From the NCBI GenBank assembly GCA_963678445.1, contig OY782877.1, positions 3,162,001 to 3,226,000 of the forward strand: a stretch of DNA of 64,000 nucleotides, written 5' to 3'. Source of the stretch: G963678445 sp963678445 (GTDB lineage: Bacteria; Hydrogenedentota; Hydrogenedentia; Hydrogenedentales; G963678445). The notes under the pieces are model-generated. The model saw nothing but the letters and a program-made list of their open reading frames with translations, was not told the origin of the DNA and did no database searches. The position numbers and the translations under genes were made by a program. Shown one piece after another: positions 8,995-16,856 of this stretch (position 1 is the stretch's first letter; every line of letters starts with the position of its first letter).

Positions 8995-10437
8995 ATGGGG
9001 AGGTTTCTGGTTATTTTATGCCTTTTGTGTGGAGGGGCGGCCTATGCGGGGGAAGCGCCGTTGACGCCACGCGAGAAGGCCCTTTTGGAGATGGTGCAGA
9101 AGCTGGAGGCGCGGGTAACGGAGTTGGAACAGCGTCTGGATGCACAACCGCAGTCGGAGTCTAGTGCATCTCTGAATGATAGACAGGAGCAGAAGCAGTT
9201 GGAGGTGCGGGTGGAAAAGCTGGAGGAGGAGGTGAAAAAGGAAGTGCCGGCATCGAATCAATTAACGGCGTACTGGAAAAAGGGCCTGCGACTGGAATCG
9301 GAAGACAAGGCGTTCTCGTTACGTGTGGGGGGGCGCATACAGACGGATTGGGCCTTTTTCGATCAGGAGCGTTCACTGCGCCGTGTTTTTGGTAATGAGG
9401 ATGATGGAACGGAATTTCGGCGGGTTCGGGTAAATTTGCAAGGGACGTTGTACAAGGATTTTTTGTATCGTGTGGAATATGATGTAGCGGGTGATGACTC
9501 TGATCCGAATTTGAAGGATGTGTATGTCGCATTACGCAATCTTCCGTATGTGGGTAAACTTCAGGTGGGGCATTTTCGTGAGGCGATGGGGCTGGAGCGA
9601 TTAACGAGTAGCAGCTATGCGATGTTTATGGAGCGGGCGCTACCGAATGCGCTTTTGCCAGGACGGAATATGGGGGTGCAGCTTTCGGATGCGCCATGTG
9701 GAGGACGATTGACATGGGCTTTGGGGCTGTTTAAGGAGGTGGATGATTTTCCTTCGGATGATGATTCGGATTCGGATCAGGGCTATAGTGTGACGGGACG
9801 GATTACGGGGTTGCCGTGGTATGCAGAGGAGGGACGCAAGTTGTTGCATTTGGGTGCGTCCTATAGTCATCGCAATTCCGACGGCGCCAAAGTGCGTTAT
9901 CGTAGTCGTCCCGAAAGTCATTTGGCCATGAATTATCTGGACACCAGTCGCTACCCTGGTTTTACCCTGTTGGATGCGCGAGCGGATGACATGGATTTAT
10001 ATGGGTTGGAGTTGGCGTTATTGTACGGTCCGTTTTCTCTGCAAAGTGAATATATGTCGTCGCACGTAGATACGACGTTTAATGGTGATCTGCATTTTGA
10101 TGGGTATTACGTGCAGGCGGGCTATTTTCTGACTGGAGAACACCAACCTTATAAGAAGGCGGGGGCTGTGTTTAACCGGGTGCAGCCGAATGCTAATTTT
10201 TCGTTGACTGGAGAACGCGGCTGGGGAGCCTGGCAGTTGGCGTTGCGCTACTCGAATATGGATCTGGATGCGGGTTTGGTACGGGGTGGTTCGGAAGAGG
10301 ATGTTACCGTGGGGCTAAATTGGCATCTGAATAGTGATTTCCGGGTGATGTTGAATTACGTCATGGCAGATATTGAGCATGATTTGTATAGCGGTAGTGT
10401 AAATACCTTACAGACGCGCTTTCAGGTGGATTTTTGA
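8995..10437 (+). CDS. OprP/OprO-type outer membrane porin
   Basis: Beta-barrel porin of the phosphate-selective porin O/P family. The signal peptide ends near GGAAYAGEA. A coiled coil of about 20-75 (KLEARVTELEQRL, VRVEKLEEEVKK) probably anchors or trimerises the protein. The barrel begins at FSLRVGGRIQTDWAFF and closes with LQTRFQVDF, a C-terminal Phe as needed for outer-membrane insertion. Alternating aromatic strands such as LYKDFLYRVEYDV and AYFLTGEHQPY are typical. The ATG at 8995 was preferred to a TTG two codons earlier because GAGAGGG sits 7 bases upstream. The transported solute (phosphate or another anion) is not certain. Confidence 0.85.
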   Translation: MGRFLVILCLLCGGAAYAGEAPLTPREKALLEMVQKLEARVTELEQRLDAQPQSESSASLNDRQEQKQLEVRVEKLEEEVKKEVPASNQLTAYWKKGLRLESEDKAFSLRVGGRIQTDWAFFDQERSLRRVFGNEDDGTEFRRVRVNLQGTLYKDFLYRVEYDVAGDDSDPNLKDVYVALRNLPYVGKLQVGHFREAMGLERLTSSSYAMFMERALPNALLPGRNMGVQLSDAPCGGRLTWALGLFKEVDDFPSDDDSDSDQGYSVTGRITGLPWYAEEGRKLLHLGASYSHRNSDGAKVRYRSRPESHLAMNYLDTSRYPGFTLLDARADDMDLYGLELALLYGPFSLQSEYMSSHVDTTFNGDLHFDGYYVQAGYFLTGEHQPYKKAGAVFNRVQPNANFSLTGERGWGAWQLALRYSNMDLDAGLVRGGSEEDVTVGLNWHLNSDFRVMLNYVMADIEHDLYSGSVNTLQTRFQVDF

Positions 10438-10521
10438 GTTTCAAGTGGCTTCGCTTTTAGTAGGGCTTCTGAAATTGTAAGCTACTAAGCAGGCACAGTA
10501 TATGACAGGAGAAGAATAAAT

Positions 10522-10674
10522 ATGAGGCATATTTCCCGTGTATCAATGGAGCGTGCGCGACCGGCTAAAGCGGAAAGTTTACTTGTGAAGCAACAGCAGG
10601 TAGCGCTTATTGACGATATCGTGTCGGTACTGGCGAAAATAAGTGATTTTATCAAGGGCATTCAAGGAGCGTAA
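10522..10674 (+). CDS. Small ORF, 50 residues, unknown function
   Basis: ATG at 10522 has AGGAGAAG 7 bases upstream and the frame closes at TAA 10672-10674. The predicted peptide is basic at the N-terminus (MRHISRVSMERARPAKAE) and ends in an amphipathic helix (ALIDDIVSVLAKISDFIKGI). No signal peptide or known domain is seen. It lies 84 bases after the porin gene and is followed by its own terminator, as a genuine small gene would be. I do not recognise the family. Confidence 0.5.
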   Translation: MRHISRVSMERARPAKAESLLVKQQQVALIDDIVSVLAKISDFIKGIQGA

Positions 10675-10721
10675 GTCCTTGTGGCTCTGACAGGAGTATT
10701 CCGTAGCGTAGGTTTAATTTG

Positions 10722-10752
10722 GCGTGGCCTGACTTGGGTCACGCTTTTTCTT
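10722..10752 (+). terminator. Rho-independent terminator
   Basis: GCGTGGCCT and GGGTCACGC form a 9-bp stem with two G-T pairs, followed by TTTTTCTT. It follows the small ORF and ends the porin transcript. Confidence 0.7.
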
Positions 10753-10941
10753 ATGGGGCGGGCAGGTTTTTTTGGGGGGGCTGGGGATGCTTTTTGGCGT
10801 ATTCATGGCGTTGCTTAAGAGCAAAGCCTCGCTTTGATTCAGGAAGGGGAAATATCGATTTATTTGTGGTTGGCGACAGTGTTTAAGGTAGAATAGAGTA
10901 AGATGTGTGCGATGGAGAATAAAGGTTTAAGGGAGTGATAC

Positions 10942-12153
10942 GTGCGTAATATAGTCCTTCGGGGGGTAGAAAATGATGAAGAGCAGCGGCTGGCGCATGA
11001 TGTGATGGGACAGGCATTGGCCGAGGATACCTATCAGGCTTTGCGGTGGTTGGCCTCTTCTGGACTGGCTTACCCAGGGTTTCGCCGGGAGCATACGCGT
11101 ATTGCCCTACTCAAGAATGAGGTGGTTGCCGCGTTGCGCATTACCACCGATACTTTGCGTGTGGGGGAGGCGCGTTTGAAGATGGGTGGTTTTGGTTGGG
11201 TGTCGACCGCCGGGGCACATCGTCACAAGGGGTATGCAAGCCTTCTTATTCAGGATGCCTTGCGGTATCTGCGGGAACATAATTACCACGTTGCTATGCT
11301 TTTTGGTATTCCTAACTTTTACCATAACTTTGGATTTATCACGTCGCTGGCAGAATACAGTGCACGTATCCTGCTCATCGAGGCGATTGAAACGAAACAT
11401 CCCGAATATAAATTGCGCAGTGCAAAGCCGGGGGATATTCGTACCCTACAGCGTATTCATCAGGCAAATGATCACGAGACGGCCTGTTCGCTTTTACGCA
11501 GTGGGGCTCATATGACCAATCGCTGGGATGAATGGAAAGATGCGATGGTGTTGACCAATGCGCAGGGGAAGGTTATGGGATATTTTGTGCCCCGGAATCA
11601 TGATGACGAGTTGTTCATCCTTGAGGCTGCCGGAGCAACTCAGGCTGCCAATACGGCGGTATTGCATGCTACTTCGGTATACGCCGTTGAGAAGGGCGTT
11701 GGCCGTATCCGCATTGCAGGACCGCCCAGCCATCCCTTTTTACAACTTTTGCTGCAGTATCGATCTGTCCACGAGATGGAAATTACACGGGCGCGCGGCG
11801 GGATGATGAGTTTTGTCAGCTTGGAGGAAACGTTGGAATCCATGATTCCCGAGTGGGAAAGTCGGCTTCTTCAAAGCAGTTTATGTAATCAACGCATAGA
11901 AGTAACCCTCGTCGTTGCCCATGCTGCGTATCGTATTCGAGCCGATCGCGGCGCTATTTCCATTGCCCCTGCTTCTGGTCCGAACAAACTTAGCGTGACT
12001 GCTGCTGAATTGATGCATCTGTTGACCGGCTACCGGTATCTTGACGAGGTTTTCAATCGGAAGCGCCGAATGATTACTCCGGATGCACGGGCTTTCCTCG
12101 CGTTGCTATTTCCAAAACGTACTCCCTATGTATGGAATCTGGATCGATTTTAA
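10942..12153 (+). CDS. Eis-like GNAT N-acetyltransferase with C-terminal SCP2-like domain
   Basis: Acetyl-CoA-dependent acetyltransferase, 403 residues. The first GNAT domain shows the beta4 region LKMGGFGWVSTAGAHRHKGY (about 75-94), the acetyl-CoA loop variant H-R-H-K-G-Y-A, and MLFGIPNFYHNFGF (about 117-130), as in the Eis / enhanced intracellular survival family. A second GNAT-like part follows, and residues from about 300 resemble the sterol-carrier-like domain. GTG at 10942 has AAGGGAG 6 bases upstream. Eis relatives acetylate amines such as aminoglycosides or protein lysines; the substrate here is unknown. Confidence 0.8.
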   Translation: MRNIVLRGVENDEEQRLAHDVMGQALAEDTYQALRWLASSGLAYPGFRREHTRIALLKNEVVAALRITTDTLRVGEARLKMGGFGWVSTAGAHRHKGYASLLIQDALRYLREHNYHVAMLFGIPNFYHNFGFITSLAEYSARILLIEAIETKHPEYKLRSAKPGDIRTLQRIHQANDHETACSLLRSGAHMTNRWDEWKDAMVLTNAQGKVMGYFVPRNHDDELFILEAAGATQAANTAVLHATSVYAVEKGVGRIRIAGPPSHPFLQLLLQYRSVHEMEITRARGGMMSFVSLEETLESMIPEWESRLLQSSLCNQRIEVTLVVAHAAYRIRADRGAISIAPASGPNKLSVTAAELMHLLTGYRYLDEVFNRKRRMITPDARAFLALLFPKRTPYVWNLDRF

Positions 12154-12232
12154 CGGGAAACACCGCCACGAATTTGCGATGGGCTTTCTTTTTTTGCATA
12201 GAATCGCCTCGTGAATTATTTATCTGATTTGC

Positions 12233-12262
12233 TTGATTCTATCCCTATGATTTTGCTATCCT
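12233..12262 (+). promoter_or_regulatory. Possible promoter of tRNA-Leu
   Basis: TTGATT (12233-12238) and TATCCT (12257-12262) with an 18-bp spacer lie about 50 bases upstream of the tRNA. The match is moderate. Confidence 0.35.
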
Positions 12263-12310
12263 TTGGGTCCGCTAGCGAGACGACGTGCTCCTGCGGTCTT
12301 CGCGACTTCT

Positions 12311-12399
12311 GCCGGGATGGCGAAATTGGCAGACGCACCGGACTCAAAATCCGGCGAGGCTTACCCCTCGTGAGGGTTCGACTCCCTCTCCCGGCACCA
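12311..12399 (+). tRNA. tRNA-Leu (anticodon CAA)
   Basis: Class II tRNA. The acceptor GCCGGGA (12311-12317) pairs with TCCCGGC (12389-12395), then discriminator A and an encoded CCA. The anticodon stem CCGGA/TCCGG encloses loop CTCAAAA, giving anticodon CAA for UUG codons. A long variable arm (GAGG/CCTC) and the T arm GAGGG-TTCGACT-CCCTC are present. Confidence 0.96.
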
Positions 12400-12600
12400 T
12401 CTTTTCCCTTTCTTTATTGGCTGTTATGCCTGCTTCTCTTCCTTTTGCGGCTGTTTTTTTTGCAAGAGCATTTAGTAGCGCTGTCGTAGCACGATCTTGG
12501 GCCGTATCTGCGAATTGCGATTGATTAGAAAAGCTATGTTCCGTAGTGGTATAGTATTTTTTAAAATTTTTCGTATTTTATCTCTTGAAGGGCTATCGTG

Positions 12601-14472
12601 ATGATAAAGAAGCTAAAATATGCCGTGCTTTTTCCGTTTTTTATAGGGGTTTTTAGTGTTTCTCTGGCAGCATATGGCGAGGGCGGGGGATATTTTCAAA
12701 AAAAGGCTGAGGGTGGGGACCCGGAGGGGCAGTATGCTTTTGCGATGTGCTGCTATTGCGGTGACGAGGGAGTCACTAAGGATAGGGCAGAGGCGGTTAA
12801 ATGGCTGACCCAGGCAGCGGAGCAGGGGCATGCCGAGGCCCAGTTTTATCTTGCTGATTGCTATGTTCGGGGGGATGGGGTAGCGAAGAATCTACAGGAA
12901 GCGGTCAAATGGTATACGCGTGCAGCGAAGGGAGAAGCGCCTTTTGCTCAATTTTGTCTTGTTGATGGGGGTGTGGATGGTGTAAAGCAAGCCAAGAGTA
13001 TACAAGCGGCTATTGAGTTGCTTTGTGCGACTTCCAAAATAGAAGAGGCGTCTGTCCAGTGTTGTTTGGGTAAGTTTTACAGACAGGGCTTAGGTGTGTC
13101 CAAAGATATGCTGGAAGCGTTGAAATGGTATCGCCTGGCCGCAGAACAGGGGGATGCAGGGGGACAATATACGCTTGGGGTTATGTATGACAACGGTGAG
13201 GGTTTGGCCAAGGATGTAGGGGAAGCACTGAAGTGGTACCGTTTGTCCGCAGAGCAAGGGGATGTTTGTGCACAATATGGTCTTGGGTGGATGTATGAAA
13301 ATGGTGATGGCGTGGATAAGGATTTGGCAGAGGCGCTGAAATGGTATCGTTTGGCTGCACTGCAGGGGGATTCTGACGCCCAATTCAAACTTGGGTATAT
13401 GTATGCGCATGGTGCCGAAGGGAATGAGGATTTGGAGAAAGCGCTAAAGTGGTATCGCTTGTCCGCGGAACAAGGTGATTCCGTTGCACAATATAATCTT
13501 GGAGTTATGTATGAAGATGGTGCCGGTGTGGATAAGGATCCTGCAGAGGCATTGAAGTGGTACCGGTTGTCCGCGGAGCAGGGCGATTCTGATGCACAGT
13601 ATAATCTTGGATGTATGTACGACAATGGTGCCGGTGTGGATAAGGATCCTGTGGAGGCTTTGAAATGGTACCGGTTGTCCGCAAAGCAGGGTGATTCAGA
13701 TGCACAGTATAACCTTGGGTATATTTATGCGCATGGTGCCGGCGTGGATAAGGATTTGCGGGAGGCTTTGAAGTGGTATCGAATGTCCGCGGAGCAGGGT
13801 GATTCCGATGCACAGTTTAAACTTGGAAGCTTATATGACAAAGGTGAGGTTGTTTCGCGAAATCCGCAGGAAGCGTTTAAGTGGTATCGCTTGTCGGCAG
13901 ATCAGGGAGATGTCTATGCGCAGTATAATCTCGGATGTATGTATATCAATGGCGACGGCGTGGATAAGGATGTGCGGGAGGCTTTGAAATGGTACCGGTT
14001 GTCTGCGGAGCAGGGTGATTCTGATGCGCAATTTAAGCTTGGATACATGTATTGTAACGGCGATGGTGTGGATAAGAATGCAGAGGAAGCGTTAAAGTGG
14101 TATCTTTTGGCCGCGGAACAGGGGGATTCCGATGCACAATACAATCTTGGCTGGATGTATGCCAATGGCGAGGGTATGGATAAGAATCCTGAAGAAGCGT
14201 TTAAGTGGTATCGTTTGGTAGCGGAACAGGGGGACTCTGATGCTCAGTGTACCCTTGGGTGTATGTACGCCCATGGCGAGGGTGTGGATAAGAATATGGA
14301 GGAGGCGCTGAAATGGTATCGTTTAGCTGCGGAGCAGGGCGATTCAGATGCGCAGTGTGCCCTTGGGTATATGTATGCCCATGGTGAGGGGACATCCAGA
14401 AGTGTGGTTAAGGCGTATAAGTGGTTTTTTCGGGGGTTGACGTCGAGTGTGCGGCAATGCTTTAGTGACTGA
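12601..14472 (+). CDS. Secreted Sel1-like repeat (SLR) protein
   Basis: Exported solenoid protein of about 623 residues. The ATG at 12601 follows GAAGGG. The signal peptide MIKKLKYAVLFPFFIGVFSV... ends near SLAAYGEG. About 15 Sel1 repeats of 36 residues follow, each close to EALKWYRLSAEQGDSDAQYN then LG-MYANGDGVDKD; the first three are divergent and the remaining dozen nearly identical. SLR proteins usually mediate protein interactions, often in envelope stress or signalling. The final residues FSD and the stop codon come from an interspersed repeat (copy B), suggesting that the original end was changed by the insertion. No catalytic domain is seen. Confidence 0.88.
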   Translation: MIKKLKYAVLFPFFIGVFSVSLAAYGEGGGYFQKKAEGGDPEGQYAFAMCCYCGDEGVTKDRAEAVKWLTQAAEQGHAEAQFYLADCYVRGDGVAKNLQEAVKWYTRAAKGEAPFAQFCLVDGGVDGVKQAKSIQAAIELLCATSKIEEASVQCCLGKFYRQGLGVSKDMLEALKWYRLAAEQGDAGGQYTLGVMYDNGEGLAKDVGEALKWYRLSAEQGDVCAQYGLGWMYENGDGVDKDLAEALKWYRLAALQGDSDAQFKLGYMYAHGAEGNEDLEKALKWYRLSAEQGDSVAQYNLGVMYEDGAGVDKDPAEALKWYRLSAEQGDSDAQYNLGCMYDNGAGVDKDPVEALKWYRLSAKQGDSDAQYNLGYIYAHGAGVDKDLREALKWYRMSAEQGDSDAQFKLGSLYDKGEVVSRNPQEAFKWYRLSADQGDVYAQYNLGCMYINGDGVDKDVREALKWYRLSAEQGDSDAQFKLGYMYCNGDGVDKNAEEALKWYLLAAEQGDSDAQYNLGWMYANGEGMDKNPEEAFKWYRLVAEQGDSDAQCTLGCMYAHGEGVDKNMEEALKWYRLAAEQGDSDAQCALGYMYAHGEGTSRSVVKAYKWFFRGLTSSVRQCFSD

Positions 14473-14575
14473 AACTGCACAAGTTGTCATAAAAAACGAA
14501 ATTTTTGCGGCGCTCAGGGACGGTAAGAACCTGATATTTTGCTTGTGGTCGCTGGACCACTTTAGTGACTGAAAA
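14460..14575 (+). repeat. Interspersed hairpin repeat, copy B
   Basis: Best-preserved copy. The 15-bp sequence CTTTAGTGACTGAAA occurs at both ends (14460-14474 and 14560-14574), exactly 100 bases apart. Between them lie GTTGTCATAAAAAACGAAAT, the GGGACGGTAAGAACC block, and the hairpin GTGGTC-GCTG-GACCAC. Its left end overlaps the end of the Sel1 gene. Confidence 0.85.
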
Positions 14576-14583
14576 ATGAGTTC

Positions 14584-14615
14584 ATAAGGAAGATGTGTAG
14601 TCTTCCTTATTTTTT
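14584..14615 (+). terminator. Rho-independent terminator of the Sel1 gene
   Basis: ATAAGGAAGA and TCTTCCTTAT form a perfect 10-bp stem with a 7-base loop, followed by TTTTT. Confidence 0.85.
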
Positions 14616-14629
14616 GGCTTGCAATAAGT

Positions 14630-14658
14630 TCAAATGTTTGACTTAAACAAACGTTTGA
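14630..14658. promoter_or_regulatory. Paired TetR operators overlapping the efflux promoter
   Basis: Two near-identical palindromes, TCAAATGTTTGA (14630-14641) and ACAAACGTTTGA (14647-14658), have centres 17 bp apart. They cover the -35 box and spacer of the promoter at 14638, a typical place for a TetR repressor to block its own operon. Confidence 0.65.
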
Positions 14659-14666
14659 GTTACAAT
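14638..14666 (+). promoter_or_regulatory. Promoter of the tetR-tolC-adaptor-RND operon
   Basis: TTGACT (14638-14643) and TACAAT (14661-14666) with a 17-bp spacer, 55 bases upstream of the TetR-family start. Confidence 0.75.
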
Positions 14667-14721
14667 CTCTGCGTGTGGTGGTGACGGAATGGTGGATATC
14701 TGAATTGTGAGGGGTTTGTTT

Positions 14722-15381
14722 ATGGATGTGGAATTGTCGGGTACAAAGCGGGCATTGGTATTGGCGGCGGGGGAGTTGTTTGCGGAGCAGGGGGTGGGCA
14801 ACGCGAGTGTGCGTACGATTGCTGAGCAGGCGGGCGCCAATATTGCCGCGGTAAATTATCATTTTGGCAGTAAGGAGAATTTGTATCGGGAAGCGCTGGA
14901 GTTTGTTTTATCGCATTGTGAGAGTCCGCTGGTTTGGCGTCTGCTGGAGCAAACGGAGTGGCTGGCGACGCCGGTGTCGCAGGCGGAAACGATATGCGCG
15001 TTAATCAAGGAACGGTCCCGGATGTATTTGTCTCAGGATTTGCCGTCGTGGTATGGCCGGTTGATTATACGCACGATGATAGAGCCAACTCAGGTGGCTG
15101 AGGAGGTGATGCGGAAACGCTTTGTGGCGGAGGAGCATGCATTGACAAAATTGTTTCAACGGCTGAAGCCGGAGTTATCGGTACAAGAGGCCAGGATATG
15201 GTCGTTGTCGATGGAGGGGATGATAGCGATTTATATTTTTGGCGAGGTCCCGATACTTCTGTCGTTAGGTAAAACGGAGTATGATGACGCCTTTATATCG
15301 GCAGCGGAAGCGCGGGTATGCCAGATCATGCTTAGTTCGCTGGAATTACCACTGCCGGAGTGGTTGAAGGAAATGTTATGA
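14722..15381 (+). CDS. TetR-family transcriptional repressor
   Basis: Probable local repressor of the adjacent efflux genes, 219 residues. The TetR helix-turn-helix covers about 12-58: ALVLAAGELFAEQGVGNASV, then TIAEQAGANIAAVNYHFGSK and ENLYREAL. The C-terminal ligand domain resembles the CerR/DUF1956 group (SRMYLSQDLPSWYGRLIIR). ATG at 14722 is 7 bases after AGGGG; an in-frame GTG five codons earlier is less likely. It is first in the operon and overlaps the next gene by ATGA. Operators upstream suggest autoregulation. The inducing compound is unknown. Confidence 0.9.
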   Translation: MDVELSGTKRALVLAAGELFAEQGVGNASVRTIAEQAGANIAAVNYHFGSKENLYREALEFVLSHCESPLVWRLLEQTEWLATPVSQAETICALIKERSRMYLSQDLPSWYGRLIIRTMIEPTQVAEEVMRKRFVAEEHALTKLFQRLKPELSVQEARIWSLSMEGMIAIYIFGEVPILLSLGKTEYDDAFISAAEARVCQIMLSSLELPLPEWLKEML

Positions 15382-16856
15382 GTAAGCTATGGACGCTGTT
15401 GGGGATTGGGAAGATGGCCTTTTGCATCCCACTAATAAAGGGAATGGGTATGTGGCTAAGAGTGCCGGTGATTTCGGGCCTGGTTATGGTTTTGGGAATG
15501 GGCCTTTTTTCCGGCTGTACGACGGTGAATTGGCCTGAGGTGCGTACGGAGCAGGCGGGCTCGTTTCAGGCGGAGTTGGATGTGCGCACGGAGGCGGCTT
15601 TGGCAGCGCATAAGGAGTTGGATCTGGATGCGTGTATCGACATCGCGCTGGAGAATAGTTTGCAGGTCCGTAAGGCGGAGTTGGAGCGGCGTATTGCGAA
15701 GCTGAATCGTAAGGTGGCGTTTGCTAATTTTTTGCCGACGGTGCAGTACAGTGATCAGTATACGGCTTTGAATAAGCAACCGGGTACGAAGTTATTTGGA
15801 AGTCTGGCGATGCCTGCGCAGGATAAGAATGTGCGTGAGCAGGCGTTGCAGATGCAATTGAATGTTTTTGTGCCGGCGACGTGGTATCTCTATTCGATAC
15901 ACCGGCGTGGGGAGGAGATTCGGGAGGTGGCGGCGGAGTATACGCAGCAGATGATTGCGTATCAGGTAACGGTGCTGTATTTTTACGCGTTGGCGTTGGA
16001 GGAGGAGAGAGGAAAACTGGCGGGAGAGGTTGCGGCGGCGGAGGCGTTGTTGCAGGAGTTGAAGGCGTATCGTGAGGAGGGGATGGTGTCTCAGTGGCAG
16101 GTTCAACAGGTGGAGGTGCTGCTGCTGTCGCGTCGGAATGCGGTGCGGGATAATGCGCGTCAGCAGGAGGAGGTGACGGCGGAGTTGTTGACGGCGATGG
16201 GCTTGTCGCCGTTGGCGGAGATTCGTCTGGCGCCGATGACGCCGCTGTCAGCGCCGGAGGGCGCCTTGGCGGATTTGATTGTGGAGGCGTTGGTGCAGCA
16301 GCCGCGTTTGGCGATAGCGGATCGGCAGGTGGCGATAGCGAAGGATAAGGTAAAGATCGCGGTAACGCAGTTTTTGCCGAATCTGGTGGGCTTTTTGGGC
16401 CGGACGGGCACGTCGAACAGTTTTATGCAGTATCCGGATCTGACGGCGATGGGGGTGGCTGGGGTGTTGACGGTTTTTGATGGCTTTGCGAATGTGAATG
16501 CGTATAAGGCGGCGCGGGTGGAGCGAGAACAGGCGTTTTTGGAGCGTGAGGAGCTTTGTTTTACGGTAATGTTGGAGGTGATTCGTGCGTATGAGGAAAT
16601 GACGCGTGCGCAGGACAATCTGCATTTGGCGACGGCGGCTGCGGAGATGGCGGTGTCGCGTTTGGAGGAGGTTGAGGCGCAGTGGTCGGAAGGATTGATC
16701 AATCCGTCGGATCGACTGGATGCGGTGGCGCAACGGGATGCAGGGATAGCGAATCGAACGAGTGCGAGGTTTATGGAACAGGTCGGTGTGGCCACACTGC
16801 ACAATGTGTTGGGTGCGACGTATATGCGTGGGAAGGTGGACAATGATGAGAAGTAA
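15378..16856 (+). CDS. TolC-like outer membrane efflux lipoprotein
   Basis: Outer-membrane channel part of a tripartite pump, with two outer membrane efflux protein repeats (about 80-280 and 290-485). These are seen as long helices such as LDACIDIALENSLQVRKAEL and ALVQQPRLAIADRQVAIAKDKV. A lipobox LFSGC suggests lipid attachment at Cys about 46. The ATG at 15378 overlaps the tetR stop (ATGA), but Met codons at 15444 or 15450, the former after AAAGGGA, would give a more normal lipoprotein signal. The true start is therefore unsettled. It is followed by its adaptor and pump. Confidence 0.9.
   Translation: MSKLWTLLGIGKMAFCIPLIKGMGMWLRVPVISGLVMVLGMGLFSGCTTVNWPEVRTEQAGSFQAELDVRTEAALAAHKELDLDACIDIALENSLQVRKAELERRIAKLNRKVAFANFLPTVQYSDQYTALNKQPGTKLFGSLAMPAQDKNVREQALQMQLNVFVPATWYLYSIHRRGEEIREVAAEYTQQMIAYQVTVLYFYALALEEERGKLAGEVAAAEALLQELKAYREEGMVSQWQVQQVEVLLLSRRNAVRDNARQQEEVTAELLTAMGLSPLAEIRLAPMTPLSAPEGALADLIVEALVQQPRLAIADRQVAIAKDKVKIAVTQFLPNLVGFLGRTGTSNSFMQYPDLTAMGVAGVLTVFDGFANVNAYKAARVEREQAFLEREELCFTVMLEVIRAYEEMTRAQDNLHLATAAAEMAVSRLEEVEAQWSEGLINPSDRLDAVAQRDAGIANRTSARFMEQVGVATLHNVLGATYMRGKVDNDEK

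Noticed and set aside
13077..14480. Several long minus-strand frames in the Sel1 gene
   Set aside because: They repeat with the same 108-base period as the sense repeats and encode Cys/Ser/Pro-rich shadows.
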